Below, piece after piece: positions 1 through 6,498 of a stretch of 13,325 nt of DNA. The notes under the pieces were generated by a model. The model was not told the origin of the DNA, did not search any database, and saw only the letters and a list, made by a program, of their open reading frames with translations. Position 1 is the stretch's first letter, and every line of letters begins with the position of its first letter. A program made the translations under genes and the position numbers. The DNA lies in the NCBI GenBank assembly GCA_029861795.1, contig JAOTYS010000082.1, positions 1 to 13,325 of the forward strand, read 5' to 3'. This stretch comes from Gammaproteobacteria bacterium. Its GTDB lineage: Bacteria; Pseudomonadota; Gammaproteobacteria; Arenicellales; JAOTYS01.

Positions 1-129
1 GCCGATTTGTCGCCCGATCGCCTTTCTAAAATGACGCACAAAATCGGCCTGAGCGAGGTACCGCGGCTGGCAGATTCAATCCTCAAAGGGCAAGTGCGGG
101 GCCGGGTGGTGGTAGATGTGAATGCCTGA
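1..129 (+). CDS. C-terminal fragment of an MDR-family (YhdH/AcuI-type) NAD(P)H oxidoreductase
   Basis: Frame 1 is open from the left edge to a TGA at 127-129 and gives the last 42 residues of a protein whose start lies outside the window. The ending, with the segment ADSILKGQVRGRVVVDVNA, matches the characteristic tail of zinc-independent medium-chain reductases of the YhdH/AcuI group as I remember them. Members reduce acryloyl-CoA or related enoyl-CoA/quinone-like substrates with NADPH in the cytoplasm. Only the tail is visible, so the cofactor fold and substrate residues cannot be examined and the substrate is unknown. A 212-base non-coding gap separates it from the next gene, so it is probably a separate transcription unit. 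AcuI-type enzymes often accompany acrylate/DMSP use, which is worth noting given the acyl-CoA synthetase downstream, but the link is speculative. Confidence 0.72.
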   Translation, partial: ADLSPDRLSKMTHKIGLSEVPRLADSILKGQVRGRVVVDVNA

Positions 130-341
130 TTGGGGGTTTGACACCCACGCGCGATGTCGGCGGAGACAAGTGGCCTTTAGAAGGTCTCGAGGCGTCAAAA
201 TGGGCTTATAAGTGTCGTTTTTCCGCAGTCCTACGTCGCCGCGGGATCAGCAGATGTCTATACTGCCGACTAACCTTCGGCTACCCTTCGAGTAGTGCGC
301 TGCTGCCGGGTAGCGTCAACAGAGGTAAATAGGGGGCAACT
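130..341 (+). promoter_or_regulatory. Leader region of the one-carbon operon, with inverted repeats
   Basis: This 212-base stretch carries no convincing gene. It should hold the promoter of the downstream operon, because the genes from 342 onward are tightly packed. Visible elements are a GAGAC/GTCTC inverted repeat (163-167 and 184-188) around a CCTT-TAG-AAGG mini-hairpin, a TATAAG -10-like hexamer at 207-212, a TATACT -10-like hexamer at 259-264, and a longer inverted repeat at 280-314. Neither -10 candidate has a good TTGACA-like partner at 16-18 bases, so I do not assign a promoter. I looked for the cobalamin-riboswitch B12 box (GCCACTG-like) and did not find it. No run of T follows a stem as in an intrinsic terminator for the gene upstream. 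Confidence 0.45.
280..314 (+). repeat. Inverted repeat GCTACCC/GGGTAGC just upstream of the first C1 gene
   Basis: GCTACCC (280-286) and GGGTAGC (308-314) are perfect 7-base inverted arms around a 21-base loop. A second small inverted repeat (CTAC/GTAG, 281-284 and 291-294) competes for the left arm. The structure ends 17 bases before the strong AGGGGG ribosome-binding site at 331-336. It could be an mRNA stem in the leader or an operator for a dimeric regulator. No T-tract follows it, so it is not an intrinsic terminator. Function is not known; only the symmetry is seen. Confidence 0.35.
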
Positions 342-1085
342 ATGTCCGATGTCGAGAAAAGTGGTGGCAACGAGGACGATATCGATCTTTCGTCACTGTC
401 CGACGATGAACTTGTCGAACAGATGCACGACGATCTGTATGACGGGCTCAGGGAGGAAATCGAAGAAGGTACCCAAATACTACTCGATCGAGGGTGGACG
501 GCCGATAAGGTTCTCAATGACGCTCTCGTCGAGGGTATGCGCATTGTCGGCATCGATTTTCGTGATGGCATACTGTTTGTCCCCGAGGTGTTAATGGCGG
601 CCAATGCCATGAAAGGCGGTATGGCTATCCTGCGTCCGCTACTTGCCGAAACGGGCGCACCGCCTATCGGCAAGATGGTGATTGGTACGGTTAAAGGCGA
701 TATCCACGACATCGGCAAGAACCTAGTGGCCATGATGATGGAAGGCGCTGGCTTCGATGTCATTAATATCGGTATCAATAATCCGGTAGAAAACTACCTG
801 CAAGCGCTAGAAGAGCACAAGCCCGACATCTTGGGTATGTCAGCCTTGCTGACTACGACTATGCCGTATATGAAAGTCGTAATTGATACCATGGTTGAGC
901 AAGGTATTCGCAACGATTACATTGTGATGGTCGGTGGTGCGCCCCTAAACGAAGAATTCGGCAAGGCGATCGGCGCCGATGCCTATTGCCGCGACGCTGC
1001 GGTGGCGGTTGAGACCGCTAAATCGCTAATTGCCGAACGCCGCGCCGGTACGGGGGAAGCGCGCTCGCAAGAGGTTGGGACTTAG
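342..1085 (+). CDS. Corrinoid (B12-binding) methyl-carrier protein, MtbC/MttC/MtgC type
   Basis: This 247-residue cytoplasmic protein carries the cobalamin that shuttles a methyl group between a substrate methyltransferase and a tetrahydrofolate methyltransferase. An N-terminal helical cap domain (about residues 22-105) is followed by a Rossmann-like B12 domain. The B12 domain has the DxHxxG signature at 120-125 (GDIHDIGKN), with His122 as the predicted lower axial cobalt ligand, the SxL motif at 167-169 (SALL) and the Gly-Gly pair at 198-199. The length is slightly above the usual 210-220 residues because of a very acidic leader (EDDIDLSSLSDDEL at 11-24). The ATG at 342 has a good AGGGGG site five bases upstream. 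It is the first gene of the C1 operon and its TAG stop shares one base with the GTG start of the next gene. The sequence does not say which methylated substrate it serves; glycine betaine or a related quaternary amine is inferred from the downstream carnitine genes. Confidence 0.93.
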   Translation: MSDVEKSGGNEDDIDLSSLSDDELVEQMHDDLYDGLREEIEEGTQILLDRGWTADKVLNDALVEGMRIVGIDFRDGILFVPEVLMAANAMKGGMAILRPLLAETGAPPIGKMVIGTVKGDIHDIGKNLVAMMMEGAGFDVINIGINNPVENYLQALEEHKPDILGMSALLTTTMPYMKVVIDTMVEQGIRNDYIVMVGGAPLNEEFGKAIGADAYCRDAAVAVETAKSLIAERRAGTGEARSQEVGT

Positions 1086-1702
1086 TGTCGAAGCGTTCTG
1101 GTGTGCTGATCATTGCTTGCGGGGTGTTGGCGCGCGAGATCGTAGCTTTGATTCGCGCCAATCAATGGCAACACATGACGGTACAGTGTTTACCGGCAGA
1201 GTGGCATAACACACCTGACAAGATTCCTAATGGGGTACGTAACAAGATCCGCGACGCGCGTGATCGCTTCGCGCGTATTTTCGTTGCCTATGCAGATTGT
1301 GGTACCGGTGGTCAGCTCGATCAAGTATTAAAGGAAGAGGGCGTTGAACGGATTTCTGGCGCGCATTGTTATGAATTCTTTGCTGGTGCTAAAACGTTCG
1401 CCGAACTCTCCGACGCAGAACCGGGGACTTTCTACCTCACGGATTTCCTCGCACAGCATTTCGATCGCCTGATATATCGTGGCTTAGGGTTAGATCGCCA
1501 TCCTCAGTTGATGTCCGATTACTTTGGCAACTACCGGAAGTTGGTGTATCTAGCACAAATGGAGAAACCACGGCTGGTTGCTAAGGCCCGGGAAGTCGCC
1601 AAATACCTTGACCTTGAATTCGAATATCGTTTTTCTGGCTATGGTGATTTAGGACGAGCCCTCATTGATCTAAATGGTAAGACCACAGCGTGGCTAAGTT
1701 AA
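1085..1702 (+). CDS. DUF1638 family protein, corrinoid-operon associated
   Basis: This 205-residue protein resembles the DUF1638 family, which I know mainly as a neighbour of corrinoid methyltransferase genes in methanogens, acetogens and proteobacteria; no biochemical role is established to my knowledge. The N-terminus LIIACGVLAREI, the central block YADCGTGG (69-76) and the GAHCYEFFAG block (92-101) are the recognisable family segments. Cys12, Cys72 and Cys95 lie in these three glycine-rich blocks and would suit a metal, corrinoid or Fe-S ligand set. No signal peptide or membrane segment is seen, so it should be cytoplasmic. The GTG start overlaps the preceding stop (TAGTG), implying translational coupling to the corrinoid protein. 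A role in loading, repair or redox handling of the corrinoid protein is inference from position only. Confidence 0.85.
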   Translation: MSKRSGVLIIACGVLAREIVALIRANQWQHMTVQCLPAEWHNTPDKIPNGVRNKIRDARDRFARIFVAYADCGTGGQLDQVLKEEGVERISGAHCYEFFAGAKTFAELSDAEPGTFYLTDFLAQHFDRLIYRGLGLDRHPQLMSDYFGNYRKLVYLAQMEKPRLVAKAREVAKYLDLEFEYRFSGYGDLGRALIDLNGKTTAWLS

Positions 1703-1989
1703 TTACCGTCTTCTGGCGTGATATTCCGGCTCAGGTAGTTGCTAAACGGGGACGCGATAGTGCTAAGGTGCAGTTGTCACAGCGGTTCCAAGTCGCGATT
1801 GACCGGGCCGCCATGCGCGCCGGGAAGGGTAGTAGTGAGGCTTATCTTGCAGATTGGCGGCGTGAACCGCGTCAGTGCAGTGACGACCTCAAGCACGAAG
1901 CTGAGGGAGAGGCGGCACGCCTTGAGACCGAATACTCTGATGAAGAGTTAGAGTGTTTGATCAAATCGGGCGGTACAAGAAAAGCATAA
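1690..1989 (+). CDS. Small 'virulence factor' domain protein (PF13769-like)
   Basis: This 99-residue protein starts with MAKLITVFWRDIPAQVVAKR, which matches the start of the small proteins annotated 'virulence factor' (the domain also found in the staphylococcal CvfC protein). The family name is historical and says little about biochemistry. The GTG at 1690 is chosen because it gives the expected family N-terminus; it overlaps the end of the DUF1638 gene by 13 bases. The C-terminal half is acidic and helical (EAEGEAARLETEYSDEELE, about 71-89). There is no signal peptide, no transmembrane helix and no secretion signal. Its position inside a methyl-transfer operon suggests an accessory role in C1 metabolism, for example as a small partner of the corrinoid or folate enzymes. 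That is inference. Confidence 0.8.
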   Translation: MAKLITVFWRDIPAQVVAKRGRDSAKVQLSQRFQVAIDRAAMRAGKGSSEAYLADWRREPRQCSDDLKHEAEGEAARLETEYSDEELECLIKSGGTRKA

Positions 1990-1998
1990 TAGCCAGCC

Positions 1999-2002
1999 GG
2001 AG
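1999..2002 (+). promoter_or_regulatory. Ribosome-binding site supporting the ATG at 2013
   Basis: GGAG lies 10 bases before the ATG at 2013. The alternative in-frame GTG at 1953 lies inside the previous gene and would add 20 residues (FDQIGRYKKS...) that I do not recognise from the family. The MYxxRxWSVR start produced by the ATG matches the family start as I remember it. Confidence 0.5.
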
Positions 2003-2012
2003 ACTAGCACGC

Positions 2013-2474
2013 ATGTATGCGGTACGCCGTTGGTCGGTACGTCGGGCTCGCTTGCTTGAAGCGATTTATCATCACTTCGAGCCAATCATCGCAAGGCTCC
2101 ATCCAATTTTCAAAACGATCGGCTACGCACGGCTGGAGAAGCCGGCGGCGGCGGCAGAGCGTGTTATCAAAGGATTCTTTTTTGACTGCCAGATGTGCGG
2201 CCACTGTGTGCTCAATGCCACGGGGATGTCTTGTCCAATGAATTGCCCCAAGGAATTGCGTAATGGCCCTTGCGGTGGTGTGCGGCCGAACGGTAACTGC
2301 GAGCTGATACCGGACATGCAGTGCGTGTGGGTCGCGGCCTGGGAGGGCAAGCAACGTATGCGCGAAGCGGCGAACATCCAGATGGTTCAACCACCCGTGA
2401 ATACACAACTGCGGGGGACATCGTCGTGGCTACGGGTGGTGAAAGAGAAGGCTGCCAGTGAGCCCTTAATATGA
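2013..2474 (+). CDS. metV: MetV-like cysteine-rich protein (methylene-THF reductase C-terminal domain family)
   Basis: From the ATG at 2013 this is a 153-residue protein of the MTHFR_C (PF12225) family, the partner of MetF in acetogen-type MetVF reductases. A cysteine-rich core runs from CQMCGHC (59-65) through MSCPMNCPK (72-80) and LRNGPCGGV (82-90) to Cys96 and Cys104. That makes eight cysteines (59, 62, 65, 74, 78, 87, 96, 104), enough for one or two metal centres, Fe-S or zinc. No membrane segment or signal peptide is present. It follows the small 'virulence factor' gene by 23 bases and overlaps metF through an ATGA (2471-2474), so MetV and MetF are probably made in step. The inferred role is an electron-transfer or structural subunit that lets MetF work in the methyl-THF oxidising direction. 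An upstream GTG at 1953 would extend the protein by 20 residues but is less likely. Confidence 0.85.
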   Translation: MYAVRRWSVRRARLLEAIYHHFEPIIARLHPIFKTIGYARLEKPAAAAERVIKGFFFDCQMCGHCVLNATGMSCPMNCPKELRNGPCGGVRPNGNCELIPDMQCVWVAAWEGKQRMREAANIQMVQPPVNTQLRGTSSWLRVVKEKAASEPLI

Positions 2475-3493
2475 AACTCGACGACGAACCACAAAACCCG
2501 GGAGATCCGTTACCGATATTGCCCGGGCACTCATCAGGTGGACGCCTGGAAAGGGTATTACGTGCGGGTAAATTTGCGGTGACGGCTGAGTTGTCACCGC
2601 CGGATTCGGCAGATCCCGAAGAAGTCTACGTACGCGCAAGTGTATTCGATGGCTTCGTCGATGCGATTAACGCTACGGATGGATCCGGGGCGCACTGCCA
2701 TATGTCGAGTGTAGGCGTGTGTTCACTGTTGACGCGCGTTGGCTACGGAACAGTTATGCAGATTTCTTGCCGAGACCGTAACCGTCTGGCCATCCAAGGT
2801 GATGTACTGGGGGCCGCCGCCATGGGCGTCGCAAGCATATTGTGTCTGACCGGCGATGGCGTGGAGGTAGGGGATCAACCTGACGCTAAGCCGGTGTTTG
2901 ATCTCGACTGCATGTCATTATTGGAAATGATTCGTTTAATGCGTGATGAGTCACGATTTATGACCGGGCGAAAATTGACCAGTGCGCCACGCGTGTTTCT
3001 TGGTGCTGCCAGCAATCCGTTTGCTCCCCCCTATGATTTCAGACCGATGCGGTTGGCGAAAAAGATTGCCGCTGGCGCGCAGTTTGTGCAAACGCAGTAT
3101 TGCTTTGATGTTCCGCGGCTCAAAGAATTCATGAGTCGCGTACGTGATATGGAATTGCACAAGCGCTGCTTTATATTGGTCGGGGTTGGGCCGCTGGCCT
3201 CGGCTAATGCAGCACGTTGGATTCGAGGCAATGTGCCTGGTGTACATATTCCCGATGAGATTGTCGACCGTCTGGCCGGTGCAAAAAAACAAAAGCTCGA
3301 GGGCAGAAAGGTGTGCATGGAAATTATCCAGCGGATTCGTGAGATCGAAGGTATTAACGGTGTTCACGTAATGGCTTATCGCCAAGAGGAGGCGGTGGCG
3401 GAGATTATTGATGCCTCTGGCGTGCTTGAAGGGCGGGTACCATGGTATCCCAATCGGGATAAGAACTTGGGTATAAAAGAGGCGACCCTATGA
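2471..3493 (+). CDS. metF: 5,10-methylenetetrahydrofolate reductase (MetF-type)
   Basis: This 340-residue flavoprotein interconverts methyl-THF and methylene-THF in the cytoplasm. TIM-barrel MetF landmarks are present: the FAVTAELSPP block (35-44) with Glu40 in the place of the catalytic glutamate, the LTGDG flavin-binding loop (126-130), the FVQTQYCFD segment (205-213) that contacts folate, and GVHVMAY (297-303) near the end. Residues 1-30 are a hydrophilic leader longer than in E. coli MetF. The ATG overlaps the metV stop as ATGA, and the metF stop overlaps the next ATG in the same way. Placed with metV, a corrinoid protein and a pterin methyltransferase, it most likely runs oxidatively, feeding methyl groups from demethylation into the folate pool, rather than serving methionine synthesis. 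The electron acceptor is not evident; no ETF, Rnf or heterodisulfide-type gene is nearby. Confidence 0.9.
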   Translation: MKLDDEPQNPGDPLPILPGHSSGGRLERVLRAGKFAVTAELSPPDSADPEEVYVRASVFDGFVDAINATDGSGAHCHMSSVGVCSLLTRVGYGTVMQISCRDRNRLAIQGDVLGAAAMGVASILCLTGDGVEVGDQPDAKPVFDLDCMSLLEMIRLMRDESRFMTGRKLTSAPRVFLGAASNPFAPPYDFRPMRLAKKIAAGAQFVQTQYCFDVPRLKEFMSRVRDMELHKRCFILVGVGPLASANAARWIRGNVPGVHIPDEIVDRLAGAKKQKLEGRKVCMEIIQRIREIEGINGVHVMAYRQEEAVAEIIDASGVLEGRVPWYPNRDKNLGIKEATL

Positions 3494-4392
3494 CCGATAC
3501 AATAATTAGTTCCGCCACCAAAGAAGTCGCGATTGGATTTGGACGGCCATTTGTCATTATCGGCGAGCGCATCAACCCAACTGGTCGCAAGGTGTTAGCG
3601 GCGGAAATGACGGCTGGTGATTACAGTCGTGTCGAGTCAGATGCGTTGACACAAGTGGCAGCCGGGGCACACATGCTCGATGTGAATGCCGGGATACCGC
3701 TCGCAGACGAACCAAAAATGCTGGCCGAGGTGGTGCAGCTCGTGCAATCGATTACTGACGTACCACTTTCAATTGACTCTTCGATCGTCGCCGCCCTTGA
3801 AGCTGGACTTTCGGTGTATAACGGTAAAGCATTGGTTAATTCGGTAACCGGTGAAGAAGAGCGTCTGGAATTGGTATTGCCGTTGGTAAAGAAATACGAC
3901 GCAGCTGTGGTTGCTATCTCTAATGATGAAACTGGGATCTCTGAAGACCCAGATGTGCGATTCGCAGTTGCAAAAAAGATTGTTGAGCGCGCGGCTGACT
4001 GCGGTATCCCGGCGCACGATGTCGTTGTCGATCCCTTGGTGATGCCGATCGGTGCCATAGGATCTGCCGGCAAACAGGTGTTTGACATTGTTCGGCGATT
4101 ACGTAATGAACTTCACGTCAACACCACCTGCGGCGCATCGAACATCAGTTTCGGACTGCCCAATCGCAATGGTTTGAACGCGGCGTTCTTAAGTATGGCG
4201 GCGGGCGCCGGTATGACCTCGGCTATCACCAGTCCCCTACATACGGAGGTGATTCAGGCGGTCATGGGAGCCGACGTCATGCTTGGTCAAGACCCGGAGT
4301 GCCGTCGTTGGATCAAACGGTTTCGTGAACTGACGGCGGCCGAAGCCGAGGGCGCTCGGCGTCGACGCGGTGGCCGACGGCGTGGCGCCTAA
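3490..4392 (+). CDS. Methyltetrahydrofolate:corrinoid methyltransferase (AcsE/MtgA-like, pterin-binding)
   Basis: This 300-residue protein has the dihydropteroate-synthase-like TIM barrel used by methyl-THF:corrinoid methyltransferases. Motifs in order are GERINPTGRK (25-34), LDVNAG (63-68), SIDSS (94-98), VNSVTGEE (116-123), DPLV (181-184) and GASNISFGLPNR (215-226), whose Asn corresponds to the catalytic, pterin-protonating asparagine region of AcsE/MetH. It moves a methyl group between the corrinoid protein and tetrahydrofolate. It lacks the homocysteine and B12 domains of MetH, so it needs a separate corrinoid protein, supplied by the gene at 342. The last 12 residues are strongly basic (RRRRGGRRR). 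The end of the gene overlaps the next one by 23 bases, and this tail is encoded inside the overlap and just before it. Direction of transfer (corrinoid to THF) is inferred from context. Confidence 0.92.
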   Translation: MTDTIISSATKEVAIGFGRPFVIIGERINPTGRKVLAAEMTAGDYSRVESDALTQVAAGAHMLDVNAGIPLADEPKMLAEVVQLVQSITDVPLSIDSSIVAALEAGLSVYNGKALVNSVTGEEERLELVLPLVKKYDAAVVAISNDETGISEDPDVRFAVAKKIVERAADCGIPAHDVVVDPLVMPIGAIGSAGKQVFDIVRRLRNELHVNTTCGASNISFGLPNRNGLNAAFLSMAAGAGMTSAITSPLHTEVIQAVMGADVMLGQDPECRRWIKRFRELTAAEAEGARRRRGGRRRGA

Positions 4393-6409
4393 GACGGCTC
4401 TCGTTGTATTTACCCCCTCGGGTCGACGCGGCCATTTTCCGGTTGGTACACCTTTATTGCAGGCGGCGCGCGCCCTAGGTGTGGATGTCGATTCGGTCTG
4501 CGGCGGCCGTGGCATTTGTGGGCGCTGTCAGATCTTGTTGAGCGAAGGCGAGTTCGCGAAACACGGGGTCACATCACGCGCCTCACACCTATCATCATTC
4601 AGTGATGTGGAACGTGTTTACGCAGCCGCCAATGGGCTTGAGGAGGGGCGTCGCCTTAGCTGTTCCACGCAAGTACTCGGCGATGTCGTGATCGATGTGC
4701 CGCCCGATAGTCAAGTGCACCGACAAGTGGTGCGCAAAAGAGCCGAGGTCCACACGATTGAACTCGACCCCGTGGTGCGCCTTCACTACGTAGAAGTACA
4801 ACCACCTAACATGCACGACCCTGCCGGCGACCTTCAACGCGTGCAAGCAGCGTTGGAGTTCGAGTGGCGACTTAGCGATTTGCGCTGTGACGTGCGGGTT
4901 CTACAACACCTGCAAGAGGCCTTACGTGGCGGCGGATGGAAGGTCACGGTGGCGGTTCACGATGGCAGTCAGATCATAGCCGTGTGGCCCGGGTTCCGGG
5001 ATAAGATCTATGGGCTTGCGGTCGACGTGGGCTCAACCACTATTGCGGCACACCTATGTGACCTTGCGAGCGGGGACGTGGTTGCCGCGGCTGGTGCCAT
5101 GAACCCACAGATTCGTTTTGGCGAAGACCTGATGAGTCGCGTGTCCTACGTGATGATGAATCCAGGCGGCGAGAAGGAGATGACCCGGGTAGTGCGGTCA
5201 GCCATCAATGATTTGGTGGCGAGCGTCGCCGCCGAGGCGGGGATCGCTGCCACCGACATTATGGAACTCACATTTGTCGGCAATCCTATCATGCAGCACC
5301 TATTGCTAGGGATTAGTCCCATCGAGCTTGGTGGTGCGCCGTTCGCGTTGGCCAGCGACCATTCGCTCACGCTTTGGGCGACGGAGCTGGACTTGGAGGT
5401 CCACCCAAACGCGCGTATCTATGTCTTACCATGTATTGCCGGTCATGTTGGCGCGGACACGGCGGGTGTGGTCTTGTCCGAGGCGCCCTATCTGCGCGAT
5501 GAGATTACGCTAATCGTAGATATAGGCACGAACGCCGAGATTGTGCTCGGCAATCGTCAGCGCTTGCTGGCAGCGTCGAGCCCGACCGGCCCGGCCTTCG
5601 AAGGCGCGCAGATAAGTAGTGGGCAACGTGCGGCACCAGGGGCAGTGGAACGGGTACGTATCGATCGAGCCAGTCTTGAGCCACGATTTAAGGTAATCGG
5701 ATGTGATCTTTGGTCGGATGAGCCCGGGTTTGACGATGTGGTGAGTCCAGTTGGCGTTTCTGGTATTTGCGGCTCTGGCATCATTGAGGCGATTGCTGAG
5801 ATGTATCTCGCAGGGATTCTTAATCGGGATGGGGTGATTGACGGTACATTAGCGAAACGCAGCGCACGTCTTGTTGCCGATGGCCGCACGTTCTCGTACA
5901 TGCTCCACGATGGGGCAGTTAAACTTCGTATTACCCAAAATGACGTACGTGCCATCCAGTTGGCTAAAGCTGCTTTATACGCCGGTGCCCGGCTACTTAT
6001 GGACCGGCTCGGCGTTGATAGTGTCGATCGTATTCGCCTCGCCGGTGCCTTTGGTAGCCACATCGATGTTATGTATGCGATGGTGCTGGGTCTTATACCG
6101 GATTGTGATTTGGCGCACGTCGATGCAGCTGGGAATGCGGCTGGCACCGGGGCGCGGATCGCGCTATTAGATCGCAAGGCACGACCGGAGATAGAAAATG
6201 TGGTGCGAGATATCCACAAGGTCGAGACGGCAGTGGAGCCGCGTTTTCAGGAACACTTCGTCGAGGCCATGGCGATACCGCATAAAACGGCAGCGTACCC
6301 CAACCTGGCGAAGGTAGTCGAATTGCCAGAGGAAGGGCCGACGAATGAAGCCCCGTCCGACCATAGCGCTGGGCGAAGACGCAAGCGCGCGCAACGGCAG
6401 CGCAACTGA
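4370..6409 (+). CDS. 2Fe-2S/ASKHA-domain corrinoid activation protein (RACE family, DUF4445)
   Basis: This 679-residue protein is a reductive activator of corrinoid enzymes: it uses ATP to return inactive Co(II) cobalamin to Co(I). A plant-type 2Fe-2S ferredoxin domain holds Cys44, Cys50, Cys53 and Cys98 (VCGGRGICGRC, then SCST). A linker follows to about 205, then the ASKHA ATPase-like region: VDVGSTT (218-224), FVGNPIMQH (302-310), DIGTNAE (384-390), GICGSG (465-470) and LAGAFGSHID (557-566). The tail is Arg/Lys-rich (GRRRKRAQRQRN, 668-679). GTG at 4370 gives MADGVAPKTALVVFTPSG; GTG at 4382 is an equally plausible start four residues later, and neither has a clear Shine-Dalgarno site, in keeping with coupling to the overlapping upstream gene. 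It is the last gene of the C1 module; 89 bases follow before the next gene. Its presence is strong evidence that the corrinoid system is meant to operate. Confidence 0.92.
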   Translation: MADGVAPKTALVVFTPSGRRGHFPVGTPLLQAARALGVDVDSVCGGRGICGRCQILLSEGEFAKHGVTSRASHLSSFSDVERVYAAANGLEEGRRLSCSTQVLGDVVIDVPPDSQVHRQVVRKRAEVHTIELDPVVRLHYVEVQPPNMHDPAGDLQRVQAALEFEWRLSDLRCDVRVLQHLQEALRGGGWKVTVAVHDGSQIIAVWPGFRDKIYGLAVDVGSTTIAAHLCDLASGDVVAAAGAMNPQIRFGEDLMSRVSYVMMNPGGEKEMTRVVRSAINDLVASVAAEAGIAATDIMELTFVGNPIMQHLLLGISPIELGGAPFALASDHSLTLWATELDLEVHPNARIYVLPCIAGHVGADTAGVVLSEAPYLRDEITLIVDIGTNAEIVLGNRQRLLAASSPTGPAFEGAQISSGQRAAPGAVERVRIDRASLEPRFKVIGCDLWSDEPGFDDVVSPVGVSGICGSGIIEAIAEMYLAGILNRDGVIDGTLAKRSARLVADGRTFSYMLHDGAVKLRITQNDVRAIQLAKAALYAGARLLMDRLGVDSVDRIRLAGAFGSHIDVMYAMVLGLIPDCDLAHVDAAGNAAGTGARIALLDRKARPEIENVVRDIHKVETAVEPRFQEHFVEAMAIPHKTAAYPNLAKVVELPEEGPTNEAPSDHSAGRRRKRAQRQRN

Positions 6410-6432
6410 CACGCGAAAAAAGCCATTATGAT
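6406..6432 (+). promoter_or_regulatory. Weak sigma-70-like promoter candidate before the betaine module
   Basis: CTGACA (6406-6411) resembles a -35 box and TATGAT (6427-6432) a -10 box, but the spacing is 15 bases, two short of optimal. It overlaps the minus-strand hairpin and lies in the only loose junction between the two modules, where an internal promoter would make sense. Listed as a candidate only. Confidence 0.22.
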
Positions 6433-6440
6433 ATGATGGC
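6416..6440 (-). terminator. Hairpin plus T-tract on the minus strand (antisense-facing terminator candidate)
   Basis: Read on the + strand, A6 (6416-6421) is followed by an 8-pair stem, GCCATTAT (6422-6429) against ATGATGGC (6433-6440), with a 3-base loop and one wobble pair. On the minus strand this becomes a stem followed directly by TTTTTT, the form of an intrinsic terminator. On the + strand no T-run follows the stem, so it should not stop the operon. No minus-strand gene lies to its right in the window, so any transcript it stops would be antisense. The stem is short and only moderately GC-rich. Confidence 0.45.
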
Positions 6441-6498
6441 CGATCCGACGTATTCAGGACCGGGCACGTGGTCGTAGAACAACACAGCCAGGGGCGAG

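Noticed and set aside
138..143. Perfect TTGACA hexamer after the reductase fragment
   Set aside because: No -10-like sequence at 16-18 bases downstream (CGGAGA region), so it is not a credible promoter by itself.
138..332. Short + strand reading frame (64 codons) in the leader region
   Set aside because: TTG start, no ribosome-binding site, composition unlike a protein (Cys/Arg-rich), and it overlaps inverted repeats; more likely non-coding leader.
130..341. Cobalamin riboswitch upstream of the corrinoid operon
   Set aside because: Searched by eye for the B12 box and its flanking stems and found none; the region is also rather short for a full cobalamin aptamer plus promoter.
5557..6219. 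Long minus-strand open frame inside the reactivase gene
   Set aside because: Ser/Arg/Pro-rich translation with no recognisable motif, lying opposite a strongly conserved ASKHA domain; a shadow of the real gene.
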